Assembly (NCBI GenBank): GCA_963682025.1
Contig: OY821518.1
Span: forward strand, 148,185,077 to 148,249,076
DNA length: 64,000 bases
Origin: Cordilura impudica
Lineage: Eukaryota; Arthropoda; Insecta; Diptera; Scathophagidae
Direction: 5' to 3'
Position numbers and translations under genes: made by a program
Notes under the pieces: generated by a model
Seen by the model: the letters and a program-made list of their open reading frames with translations, nothing else
Database searches by the model: none
Told to the model about the DNA's origin: nothing
Shown: in pieces, positions 41,986 to 52,772 of the stretch
Numbering within the stretch: the stretch's first letter is position 1
How the letters are laid out: each line of letters starts with the position of its first letter

Positions 41986-43927
41986 ATGGAGTTTGAGTTA
42001 CTAAGTGGGAAAAGAATAAATAGTGTTCTGTTGTATTCATTCAATGATTGCCAGTTATATGCAAAAAAGTCTATTTACGGTGAAAAACAATATTATGAGT
42101 TTTATAAAAATAATTGTAAAAGCCGGGTTGTTTTGAAAGCACTCAGGAACATTAAACGAAAATGTGAGAACTTTGACACAGCCATTGGAGAACAAAATGC
42201 TTTAAGCGGCATAAGAAAAACGTTTCAAAATGTTTGCCAAAAGTAATTTGAAGATTTGGTATTTTGAACTAAGCTGATACTTTTGCGTCTTTTCTCTAGT
42301 GATCAGGAAGGAACTAGAAATATTGACTTTTCGAAAATTAAGCGAGGTTTGCAGTATACTGCCAGCAAAGTTTACTTCACATCCCCAAAAACTGCAGAAG
42401 ATCTTATCAAATTTTTTAAAAATCCCGAAGTTTTTAATAATTTTGGAATGACTCTACATGAGGAAGAAGAACGAACTCCATTTTTTAAGGTGTGCCACAA
42501 CGAATCAAATTTTTCGTATTGTATTTTTAGCTCTAACAAAACCGTGGAATTGATCAACAAATACATTCCAAATGTTAATAATCGAACAATTTTAATTGAC
42601 GGCACTTTTGCTGTTATCCCGATTGGTTGCTTCAAACAATTGATAATGATGCATATACAGTATTCCGAAAAGGTAAGTAGTTTGTCATACAGCAATTATA
42701 AATTGATATTCGCTAATTTTTCAAAAACATCTAAAATTTTCTGTAAAAGGCGCATACTATTCTTCAAAATATTTTTAATGCGCCTTTTACAGAAAATTTT
42801 TTTAATAACCTTTAGTGATACGATAACCACATAAATATAACATATATTTTTTACGAATTTTTCAGATATTTCCAATTGTTATTGCGTTGATGGATACTAA
42901 ATCCGCAAAGTGTTATGAACACTTTTTAAATTATGTTAATATTAACATATTAAAATTGGACGGAGCAGTTTTCATGGCAGACTATGAAAATGGCCTGCGG
43001 AAGGCAATATTAAAAGTGCGGAAGGCAATATCTAAATTATTCGGTTGCTGGTTTCACTTTTGCCAGGCATCAAAAAACCTGGCAGCATTCATACGAGATG
43101 ATAAGAAAGCATCGGTAGAGTACCACAAGTTGTTGTCGCTTCCTTTGCTACCTTATCCAGGAAATAAAATTCGACATCGAAAAGTTTGATGTCGAAATAA
43201 AATTCGCGAAGTTTTTGGAATATTATGAAAAACAATGGATAGGCAAGGTATATATTTTGTATAAGAAAGTGTTGTTTTAAAATTACTAAATATTTGTTTT
43301 TTGTAGATTGGACCAAAAGGAATTTCCGTGTATGGATCAAGTACCCGAACCACTTGTGCCCTGGAGGCATATAATGGTGTGTTGGGAAGATTAATATCAA
43401 AGCATGGAAATTTCTTTAAATTTGTAAGAATTCTTCAAAGCGAAGAGCTCGCTAAAGGTAGAGATTTTGCGTTACTTATTAGCAGTGGCGGTGCTTGTGT
43501 AAAATCAAAACGTAGAAAACGTGTTACCGAGCGATATTGCGAAATCGATAATGCATACAAAGATTTGCGATCAGGCAAAATAACTGCCTCCATGTTCCTT
43601 AACCGGATGACATTTCCAAAAAACAATGTCTGCACCGACATGGAACCAGAGGAAGACATATTCGATGACATTCATTATCTTCGAGATGAAGATGAAGATG
43701 AAGATGAAGATTTGCATGAGCCGATACAGCAACCTGTAACTGCAAACATTTGTGTTATTTGTTTAGTAGAGGAGCCTAATACGGTAATGATGCCTTGTAA
43801 GCATTTTAAGACATGCAACGAATGCGTTCTTAAACTGCAAGCAGATGCGATTGGTAAGGGACGGCAATCATACCAATGCCCTGTTTGTCGTGTTGAAGTG
43901 GAGGATGTTATGACGGTTTTCATATAA
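41986..43927 (+). CDS. MULE transposase with C-terminal RING finger, 4 exons, one frameshift
   Basis: Exons by eye: 41986-42242, 42300-42672, 42866-43247 and 43307-43927, all with GT-AG introns, about 544 residues. Start MEFELLSGKRINSVLL; the first exon has a Cys-containing region, maybe a FLYWCH/WRKY-like zinc domain. The DDE core has ILIDGTFAVIP (Asp), AVFMADYENGLRKAI (Asp), FGCWFHFCQASKNLA (the MULE C-x2-H signature) and RTTCALEAYNGVLGR (Glu). An acidic (GAT GAA)n repeat follows, then CVICLVEEPNTVMMPCKHFK, TCNECVLKL and YQCPVCRVEVEDVMTVFI, a C3HC4 RING, ending at the stop. Exon 3 is 382 bases, so a one-base insertion or two-base deletion near 43130-43190 breaks the frame. RING fingers usually give E3 ubiquitin ligase activity; the role here is unknown. 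Confidence 0.85.
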
Positions 43928-44066
43928 GAGACCAATTTTTTTTTTTTTTGTATAATTGAAAAAGATTTTGTTTTGTTTTTTTTTACATATGGATACATGA
44001 ATTATTTTTTACAATGTAAATGAAAATTTTTTTTATAAATAAATTTTATATATTATACATATAAAG

Positions 44067-44444
44067 TTATACAATTCTTTTTCCATGTTTTCTAACATCT
44101 CCATTACAAAAAATAACCAGTTTTCTTACAACACTGTAACTGTAATAATGTCTTCCATTGTTTGGATTTGGTAACCATTCATAAAGGCTTTCAATTTTAC
44201 GTTTTCCGCTCAGTCCAAACCGTTTCCATCGCAACAACAACAACAATTGTGCTGGACTTATTCCGTTAACAAAACCAAAAGTAGTAACGATGAGCCGGGA
44301 TTTGTATGTAGACTCTCCAAAAAAACAATCAATTACAAAATCGGGAACTGAATTAAAGTTTATTATATCGTTCTTATTCAGAAGTATTGTTCTGGCCTTT
44401 AAGCGATTTTTTTTCATATTGCTTTGTATTTCCCGTTTAGCCAT
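44067..44444 (-). CDS. MULE convergent ORF of unknown function
   Basis: 125 residues, MAKREIQSNMKKNRLKARTI. The middle contains FGESTYKSRLIVTTFGFVNG and SPAQLLLLLRWKRFGL, and the end SYSVVRKLVIFCNGDVRKHG then KRIV. It is basic (Lys/Arg-rich), with no motif I recognise, and has an intact frame across an AT-rich region where chance ORFs are short. It ends just beyond the transposase stop, tail to tail, like the convergent mudrA/mudrB pair of maize MuDR (analogy only). The protein may help transposition, but no function can be assigned. Confidence 0.55.
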   Translation of the reverse strand: MAKREIQSNMKKNRLKARTILLNKNDIINFNSVPDFVIDCFFGESTYKSRLIVTTFGFVNGISPAQLLLLLRWKRFGLSGKRKIESLYEWLPNPNNGRHYYSYSVVRKLVIFCNGDVRKHGKRIV

Positions 44445-44528
44445 GCTTGCAGCAATATTTGAAATTGTTATTGCGTTTCGTATTGGTATATAGACTTTGG
44501 TTACGTAATTTTTTCGGTATATTTTTAA

Positions 44529-44781
44529 ATTTGGGGGGTTATTTCATTTATGGTGTTTGCATTCCTCATTTTGGGGGTTATGTCATCTGGTTTGGGGATT
44601 ATTGCATTGGGAGTTATTTCACCCAAATTTTAGGGATTATTTCATTTCGCATTTGGGGTTTATTTCATTTGGCTTGGGTGTTATTTCATTGGGGCTTATT
44701 TCATTTTTTTTGGGGATTGTTTCATTTGGGGGTTATTTCATTTTTTTCTTGGGGGTTATTTCATTTGGGGGTTATTTCATG
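44529..44781. repeat. MULE right terminal array of a 16-bp motif
   Basis: A dozen or more copies of TTTGGGGGTTATTTCA, several near perfect (for example 44748-44780). They mirror the left array. Confidence 0.85.
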
Positions 44782-44786
44782 CAGCC

Positions 44787-44794
44787 GGTACGAA
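44787..44794. repeat. MULE target-site duplication, right
   Basis: GGTACGAA, partner of 41475-41482. Confidence 0.9.
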
Positions 44795-44814
44795 AACTGA
44801 TTCTAATCACACTG

Positions 44815-44915
44815 CTCGTAGGCCTGACTTTAGCTGAGTGTGTAAAAGCACTGACCAAAAAGTGCAAGTACGAGTGTATGTGATGTTCAGGTTCAAACCT
44901 CACGGCCGCCCTAAG
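44815..44915 (+). repeat. tRNA-like head (SINE-type) with A- and B-box-like motifs
   Basis: TTAGCTGAGTGTGTAAAAGC resembles a pol III A box; GGTTCAAACC is a B box. The distance (about 65 bases) suits an internal tRNA promoter. No complete cloverleaf with a CCA-proximal acceptor stem was found, so this is not called as a tRNA gene. The hammerhead motif follows 70 bases on. Confidence 0.4.
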
Positions 44916-44980
44916 TAGAAAAATTTTATATAGAAACAATCTATTCAATTATAACTTAACAATTATCACAATGTTCAATA

Positions 44981-45021
44981 AATCGGTGATGAAGGCTGAA
45001 ATGCCAGAAACCGGTCCGATT
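44981..45021 (+). ncRNA. Degenerate hammerhead-ribozyme motif
   Basis: Stem I AATCG/CGATT, core GTGATGA (expected CTGATGA), stem II GGC...GCC, GAAA, a self-complementary stem III ACCGGT, and cleavage triplet GTC. The one-base change at the first core position and the A-A start of stem II suggest it is inactive. The layout matches small stem-III hammerheads described in Penelope-like retroelements. Confidence 0.45.
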
Positions 45022-45034
45022 AAGAATACTCTAC

Positions 45035-45125
45035 AACGCACCATTGAAACAAAATTAAAATTTGAATATTTATTACACTATTAATTGCAGTATGTCTGAA
45101 AAATTACTTCAAATCTAACCAACAT
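45035..45125 (+). repeat. ~95-bp direct repeat, copy 2
   Basis: Partner of 41187-41285, directly after the hammerhead motif. The repeat plus hammerhead may be a pseudo-LTR. Confidence 0.7.
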
Positions 45126-46080
45126 CAAAAAAATTTATGGGATGTAATCAAAAATTACTTTTCATGCAAACTATTTCACTCAATTTCCTCAGTAGGAATG
45201 TGAAGCTTTAGGTAGTATCAGGTTCAGAATAATAGGCAAACACTTACTGGACGACATATGTGGGATACCGTACTTAGAGCTTAATGACCGTCTCCATTAT
45301 CTTAATATTACAGGTTAGATCTAGTACATTACAATATTTCTTTCAAGTGGGTTCATTTTTCTCAGTCGGTGAACTATCACTTAATCCAATTATATAAAGT
45401 AAAAAAAGAATTATATAAAACCAAATAATAAAAATATTTTATATACATATTACTAACAATATTAAACAAATATCTATTTATCATGTTTAAATATTCCATG
45501 GAAGCATAAAAATCCAAGTGCACAATTCGCAGTATTTAATTTTTTTTTCTAATTCATAACTAATTATTAATCAGTTATTAATTTGGTTTTATTGAGACTT
45601 CATATAAATTTCTTTAAGAGTAGTATTAACAAATTATAATAATATAGGAAACTTAAAACTGTGAATTGTATTATTTTAATAACATGGCAATTAAGTTGAT
45701 GCTACTTGCTCACACAAGAAAAAAAGAAACTAAATGGTTAAAAATTTATATAAAGTAATAAACAGTGTTTTAATTCATAACTACTCTGTAAACATTCTTA
45801 ATCAATGTAAATTATTATGTTACTTCATTATTTATTTTTATCCATAAAAAAATAATTATTATATTTATAATTAATTTTTTTAATATGTGATATTCATGTT
45901 TTTGAAAGTGAATTTAATTTTAATTTTAAAAATATATTGAAAAAACTTAAAAATTAAAATGTAGTTTTGTCTGTTTGTTTCTAGCTCATATCCGTTGTAC
46001 CCGGATATATACTTAAGCCAAAAAGTCGACTTTTTGGGCGCTCTACATCTCCACATTCATCCGGTTTTCTATCCCTATAT
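45126..46080. other. AT-rich stretch, nothing recognised
   Basis: No ORF, repeat or RNA motif that I can support. Confidence 0.5.
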
Positions 46081-46089
46081 TAACTTAGA

Positions 46090-49000
46090 AATTTGGTTTC
46101 ATCAGCAAATTTCCTGATTGTTTTTCAGCTTATACCCCTTAGAACCGTCAGGCTGGGTAAGAGTCGCTGTATCTACCTCTGACCCTTATTCTCGCAAATG
46201 CAGGACAATAATAAAGGTAGTGTTCTAGGGTTTCATCAAGCAAGCTCTACATGTGTCCAAATCCGACCGTCCTATACGGTATAGGTGAGTCCTCAGTTCA
46301 GAGTCTCCAGGATGAGGATGCCAATTACTCTACTAAGTTCACTTCTACTCAGGTTAAGGATTTCACCTAGATTAAGAAGTGTAGAAAGTGCCCTATAATA
46401 CCTTTGTGACCTTACCAACGTCAGTTTCCTCCTAAATTGATAAATTCGCTAATTTAAATTTGAAAGAATCGTTCCTGGCCAGTTCTTCAACAATTTCGTT
46501 GCCCATTTCAAGTCTGCCCTTTCTGGAGAAGTTTGCAATCTCCTCCTTACACTTGAGGAAAGTACTTGATCTAGTTTTGTCCAAGGATAGCCCCGACTGT
46601 CAGTACGTCAATAGATCTAATACATTCCGTTATCGCGACCAATTCAGCCTGAAAGACAGAGCTGTGGTCCGGGGGACGAAGCTAATCACCAGTAGAACCG
46701 TCTTTATTACAGAAACCTATGGCAGTCTTACCATGCAGACTCCGTTCATCTAGCTTTCCCTGTCTGGTATCCGTATACTGCAGTAACTTTGTCGACACTT
46801 CCGCGATTCAATTAGAGCTAAATTCCACTATGTTGAGTCACGATATTTGTTCCAAAATTGTTTTGTGTCTGGTCATATACTCCCCTGTTACTCTTAACTG
46901 TAGCATGGCCAGAACTGCCTCATATTTAATTCTAATCTCGATTGCGTGTATAGATAGAATAGTCTCTTATGACCTTGTAGATGTAGTCCATATAGCACCA
47001 CTGATTCCTATACACCAGAGGCGCTGTATCTTCTCGAATGGTGTAATGTAGCATTTTCAGTTCATTGATGTCCATATGACTACGGATGTGTAAGTTATAA
47101 TAGGTCTTCCGATGGTTGTATATAGCCAATGTGTCATCCTTGCATTCCAACCCTATTTTGAACCTATAGCTATTTTGAAAATGGACCATATATGGTGAGC
47201 TTTCGAGCTTTTTATCGATTATTCTCGTCTCCCTAATAACAAGGCATATTTCAGTCTTCTCCGGGTTCACATTAAGTCACCTCGGTTGTGGCCAGTTATA
47301 TGCCATTTTGAGTGCTTCCGATGCCCTCATACATAGATTTATAGGATTTTTCCCCCTTAACAATATCGCTACGTGGTCTGCGTAGCAGACAAATTGAAAA
47401 CCCTTACTGGCTAAAATCCTTAACCGAATATTTATAGTGGGCACCCAAGGAAGGGGGGATAAAATTCCCCCTTGTGTTGTTCCACAACAAACCTTATTCT
47501 AATGCCACCAACCTCGCAACTTATTCATCTATTCCCTAGCATGTGACTGATTCAGGCCTTAGTTTGGAGTAGCGTATTGATAGATACATTATTAAAAGCT
47601 GCTTCTATATCAATAAATATAGCTAGGTGGAAGATTTTAGATCAGAAGATCTTTCGATGTGTGAACTACTTCATGAAGTGCAGTTTCCACTGAACGTCCC
47701 TTTAAATAAGCGTGTTGTTTGAACCTCAGTAATTCATTTGAGATTTGCGATTTATCCATGTTATCGACTATCCGCTCTATGGTGTTCAGTACGAAAGATA
47801 TAAGGCTTGTCGGTCGATATGCCTTTAAGTTCGAGTAGCTTTCCTTTCACGGCTTTGGTACGAATATCACTTTGGCCTCCTGCGATGCTCTGGGGGTGTA
47901 CGCCAATTTTAGGCAAGCAGAGAATATGCTAGTCAGATTACTACAAATTAAGTCCCCGCTCTTTAGGAATAGAGCAGGAAAGATCTCGTCTGGACCTGAT
48001 GTCTTAAATGGGAAAAACTCTGTATTGCCTTACTTACCATAGTTTGCCTTACTTATGGGCCTAACATTATTCCATATCGGGCCCCGTCTATTGCTCCACA
48101 TTGGGTTCAGTTTGTCGGGGCATATTGGTATCAATTTCTAGGTTCGTATTCGGCCCATTCTCTTCGATAAGAAAGTGTGCTTCCATCATTATTATTGAGT
48201 TTGCCTGAATCCCGTCCTTATCGATTATGGTTTCAGGCTGTGAATTGGTTTTCGATAGGAATTTCTTCATTTTCGAGACATCATAAACGCTATAAACCTT
48301 TCACAGAAAAGTTTCCAAGAGTTGCGTTTGCCCACTCGAATCTTTTGGTTGTAATCGCTGAGTATGACGTGGTAGTCGTCCCAGTATATTACATGTTTTT
48401 TACGACGAGCCCTATTGAATAAGCCTTCTCGGGGAGATCTCATTTCCTTAAGTAGACAGCATACTTTGATAGACTGTGGGAAGAGTACTTAGACGGGATT
48501 GCTCTCTAGAGATATCCAGATCTTGGATATCGTCCACTAGATTTTTCGAACAAATTTAAATATTTAAAACCTCTTCCCTTAATCTGTTAACAAAAACCAC
48601 CATGTTCCCAGTATTAAAGGTAAAAATGTCATTTTCATTAAGGAATTCAAGGAATGTATCCCCACTTTGGTTGCAGTTTGAACTACCGCAAGCTAAATGG
48701 TGAGAGTTCGCATCGCACCCTATGATAATTTCCTTACCTGCTATCTTATCTGTCTTTACCATCTCTTCCAGTTCCGACGTCGGTGGATGTGTCGGCGAAT
48801 CTATTGGCAGATAAACTGATGCCAAGAACATCGGTTGGCTTCCGTGTAGCAAGACAAATAATACAAGTTCTTGGTTGAGTCCCTGTATGAGCATAAAAAA
48901 TTTGATAATTAGAATCATTTAGTCCATTTACTGTTCTTGGTTCCTGCAATAGTATAATATGTAGCTTACCTTTTCGTAGCTTTCTCTGTTCCACATTCAT
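46090..49000 (-). pseudogene. Non-LTR retrotransposon 2 ORF2 (APE endonuclease, RT, RNase H)
   Basis: Endonuclease at 49000-48556: HIILLQEPRTVNGLNDSNYQ, SVYLPIDSPTHPPTSELEEM and IIIGCDANSHHLACGSSNCN. RT at about 47990-47300: SNLKAYRPTSL-type and QHAYLKGRSVETALHEVVHT, GGILSPL, then QFVCYADHVAILL, where the YADD box reads YADH. RNase H at about 46760-46480: SVFQAELVAI-type and EIVEELARNDSF. A final zinc-like CRACL...ETLEHYLYYCPAF near 46250-46200 is frame-shifted. The domain order fits an I/LOA/R1-like clade. Many stops, inactive. Confidence 0.75.
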
Positions 49001-49039
49001 TCTTAAACCAATATTAACATCTGCTCAACAAAAATTTTT

Positions 49040-49195
49040 TTCTCCAAGTAAGACAAAGAATTCGTTCAAAGATTTTATCTATTATAGGCAACTTTCTTAA
49101 TTCAGTAGCATTATTCTCCTTAGATATTGGTACGATTGTAGCAATTTTCAACTTATCGGGATCCAGTTCTCAGACAACTTGTTCAACAAAACAGT
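49040..49195 (-). pseudogene. Small RT fragment of another LINE
   Basis: Minus reading LDPDKLKIATIVPISKENNA resembles the RT1 block of Jockey/CR1-like ORF2 (P.+.K.A.V.PI.K). Only about 50 residues. Confidence 0.4.
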
Positions 49196-51789
49196 GGTAT
49201 ATGAAACAATAAATGTGGTTCTAAAAGCATTTTTAAAATCCACACACCTTCTAAGTCCTGTCATAGAACTTTAATCAAGTGATAAAAGGTGGTCAGTGGT
49301 AAAATCTAAAATGGGACTAATTGACAAATTAAAAATTTTCTATAAGCAATATTTCGTAAATAAAAAATAAAAAGGAATTTAGTATTTTATAGCTCAAAAT
49401 GAACTTACAGTTTCTGTTGTAAATAATGACTCACAAATGTTGTTTACGCTATATTTCGAAAACTAGATCTCACACGCAAAACGGTTATTATCCAAAATCA
49501 GTTAACAGGTTCCGGGCATATCAATCGGTGTTGCCCAGTGTAATTTCACACATAAATAAAAGATTAAAAACCAAAAAAACCAGTATGGTATTTGCAATAA
49601 ATAAAGTTTTTGAACCAAATGTGCTTATTTAATTTCAGTAAAAATTTTGATCTAAAGTCTGATTAATTTCTAACTCAATTATGTTAATAAATTATCTCTT
49701 CAATAAAGTTATAACCTTAAATCACTAACGCACTAATATCTTTATTGCAAAGACGTTTCATTGTGTGGGAAACTCCCGTTCACTTTCGATTGAAGTGGAT
49801 TTTTTGCTTGTAAAACGCATTTGAAAAGTTGTTGCATAAAATATTAAAATTTTTAATTAGTTTTCTCTTCTTTAATTTTAATTTCTTTATGCAATAATTT
49901 GTTTTTAACTTTATTGCATAAATTGAGTAGCACATTTTAATTACCGGATGTGCCTATCAAAATTCCCACGAATCGGGAAATAGGAAACATTAGAATTCCT
50001 AGAGTTTTTTCCTACACTTTTAAGCTAGGTCTTTGAGTGCTTCAACAAACTATTTTTATTTATTTTTTTTTCAAATTTTGCTCCTTTAAATTTTGTTACT
50101 TTTTGGTTGACATTTTAATTTAACAGCTCTTTTATTGGGATCTGACATTGTTGGTTGAAAAGCAACGCTTTCTTTTGAAAAAAGTGTATACAAAAAATCG
50201 TAATGAATCTTATCAGAAAGCGCTTTAAAATTACCTGTTCGCTTAAATATAATAAAGAAATTAATGAAAGAATTATGTTAATTTGACTCCTAAGGGGGTT
50301 GTGCTTAAACAACTGATTATTCGAAGCTCTGGAACTAACACCACCATGACGATGATGATTTTGAGAAACAATTTTTTTTTTATAATTTTTTATTAAGGTG
50401 AAATGTGCATATTTTTGTTGGTACAAGTATTAAATGCATTAGTTAAGTGGCCTTAATAGTTTAGTGTCGATAACGATATCAAAGCAAGTCGCCAGCAATG
50501 CATGTTGAATATAAATTTAAATTAGTTTTTATTATTTATTTCAATCGTTTAGTCAGTAAGTTCATCAGACTGTTCTCAGTTGTGGTGGGAAATGTCTTTG
50601 AAAATGATCCCTCAGGGTTGAAATTTTAATAGTCTTCGTTTTGAAATTACTCTAAATCACTTACCATTTCATGCATGCTCATATAAATCACTGTTTATTA
50701 ATAGGATGATATTAATCAAATGTCTAATTTCAATTAAATTCATATGACAGCAACCTGTCAGGCAACAAATTAAAAAATTACTCAAAACTTTAAAGAAGAG
50801 GAAAGGCATACCTACGTATGCATTTGCACTACCTGTACATCATTTCCTACTTATCCATTCATCTGCTGGCCGGTTTAGTATGTAGGAATCTTGACTTGTT
50901 GTTTGGTTATTTTAAAAAACAAACGTTGATCATTCTAAAATGATTTGAATTAGCAGAGCTAATGCGAACGCACTCTGACCACCGGGAAACTATGTTGATT
51001 GAGTTCAGTTGAATATCTTAAGAGAATTGCACACAAGTTAGTGAAGTGAAAACTGTTTCTGTTCGCGTTGCTGTTATTCTGTTTTCGTAAATTACGTACA
51101 TCAACATAAATACTAAATGACAGGTACTTACTTGTATTATGAATGAATGAACGAAAACTCACGACGACAAGAGAAGCTTGTTAAAATTGAAGATCACACG
51201 TCAAAAATGCCCCCAGCATAGTGAGTAGGTAAGGTCAGTTTGTTATGAAGTATGATTGTTAATATACATACATAGTTGATCATATTAACAAGTCATCTTA
51301 ACTAATGGAAAATTATCTGATTACAAAATTAATCGCTCTAATTTCAATTAAATAAGCAATTTAAAAATTTTAATTAATACTTAAACCCGATAAATCGTAT
51401 ACAACTGGTTGGTAAAAATTTTTTCCATTATACATATATTCTATTTGTTATTATATACGATTAAATACTTTTATATCAATGTAAATAATTAATATAGTTA
51501 ACTTTGAAATTCATTTTACAATACTATAAGTTATTTCCAATAAAACTCTTCTTCAATAAACACCAACACAGTTTTTGATTCAAAATAAATTTATTATTTA
51601 ATTTATCTCTGGTTTTGTCTTTAAATTTGTTGCTTGTCTGATTGCCGCCGGAGCTGCATGTTGAATATGGTGTTTAGCTAAAATATTTTTAGAATCCTAC
51701 AAAGACAGCGGTTAACGAACACTTGGATCGCGTTCAAGTCGCGTGGTGTTGAATCCAAGTTTCACAGGGGTAAAGGAGCACCGATTTAA
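49196..51789. other. AT-rich stretch, nearly empty
   Basis: No gene seen. 49600-49690 resembles the tail of the hammerhead repeats (TTTTGAACCAAATGTGCTTA, ...TTGATC..., AACTCAATTATG) but lacks the ribozyme core, so it may be a degraded copy of that family. Confidence 0.45.
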
Positions 51790-52730
51790 CGCAGGAGTTA
51801 AATATGCTTATCTTGGTGCGTTTAGAAATTATTGTAGATTTCCATACAGGGCGAAGCATGCCGAAGGACTCTTTAGCTTTTGAGATTCGATAGTTTAAAT
51901 CATCACTAAATCCACCGGAATGCGTTAAAATGCTGCCAAGATAGCAAAAGGATTTAATTTATTCTAGTTCAACATCCTGTATCTTGAATTTGGAGTTGCC
52001 AAGATAGCAAAAGGATTTAACTTATTCTAGTTCAACATCCTGTATCTTGAATTTGGAGTTGTTAAGGGTGTTGCAGCGCATCACTTTGCTCTTGCATATG
52101 TGTATCGTCAATCCAGCTTTTGATGCTTTAGTCTCCAGGGACTTAAGTTTAGCTACCATATGGCGATAATTCTTAGATAAAAGGTGTATGTCGTCTGCGT
52201 ATTCCAGGCTCTCGAGCTGCTGGTTGAGTCCCTATCTTATACCTCTGTTCACACGAGTATCATTGTGCACTGTAACATCTAGAACGATGTTAAAAAGTAA
52301 GGGGGATAGTATGCATCTCTCAAGAACACCAGTTACCACATCAAAGTTGTTGCTCAGTGCGTTGTCATGGACTACGCGATATTTAACATTCGTATACAGG
52401 GCTTGAATTAATGTGATAATTTTGGAGGTAATGCCCTTGCAAGATAGAGCGCTCCATATTGCTTATGGTTAAGGGTGTCGATAATATGGGCTATTATTTT
52501 ATTTATTGCACTAAGGATTGTAATACCTCTCCAGTTTCTGCACTCGGTAAGATCGCCTTTTTTGGAGATATTGACGATGATACCTTCCTTTAGAAGCGAA
52601 TCGAGTTCTAGGGTGAGCCAAAAGTTCTCGATAAGAGATAGCAGTAAATTTGCTGTTGTTTGTCAGTCAGCTTTCTGTATCTCAGGGGTTATATATATAT
52701 CAGGGGCTAAGGGCCATGACAGCACTTAGA
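51790..52730 (-). pseudogene. LINE reverse-transcriptase fragment, with in-frame 63-bp duplication
   Basis: Minus reading includes GVLERCILSPLLFNIVLDVT, LESLEYADDIHLL (the YADD box is present), AGLTIHICKSKVMRCNT and KFKIQDVELE. A 63-bp tandem duplication (about 51932-52057) repeats KFKIQDVELE..KSFCYLG. Then SILTHSGGFSDDLNYRISKA. RTE-like by phrasing. Stops present. Confidence 0.7.
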
Positions 52731-52772
52731 ACTTCTGGAAAATCATGAACCTGTATGGAGATATCTGGGCCC

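Larger units (their letters stand above)
41483..44786 (+). mobile_element. Mutator-like (MULE) DNA transposon, exact ends, two genes
   Basis: Starts GGCTGCGTGAAATAACCCCC and ends with the inverted GCAGCC terminus; perfect 8-bp duplication. 3304 bp. It holds a four-exon plus-strand transposase ending in a RING finger, a convergent minus-strand ORF, and repeat arrays at both ends. Possibly related to the insect Phantom group of MULEs, from memory only. The best preserved transposon in the window. Confidence 0.9.

Noticed and set aside
44815..44915. tRNA gene
   Set aside because: A- and B-box-like text is present, but no acceptor stem or anticodon arm closes properly, so it is listed only as a tRNA-like head.
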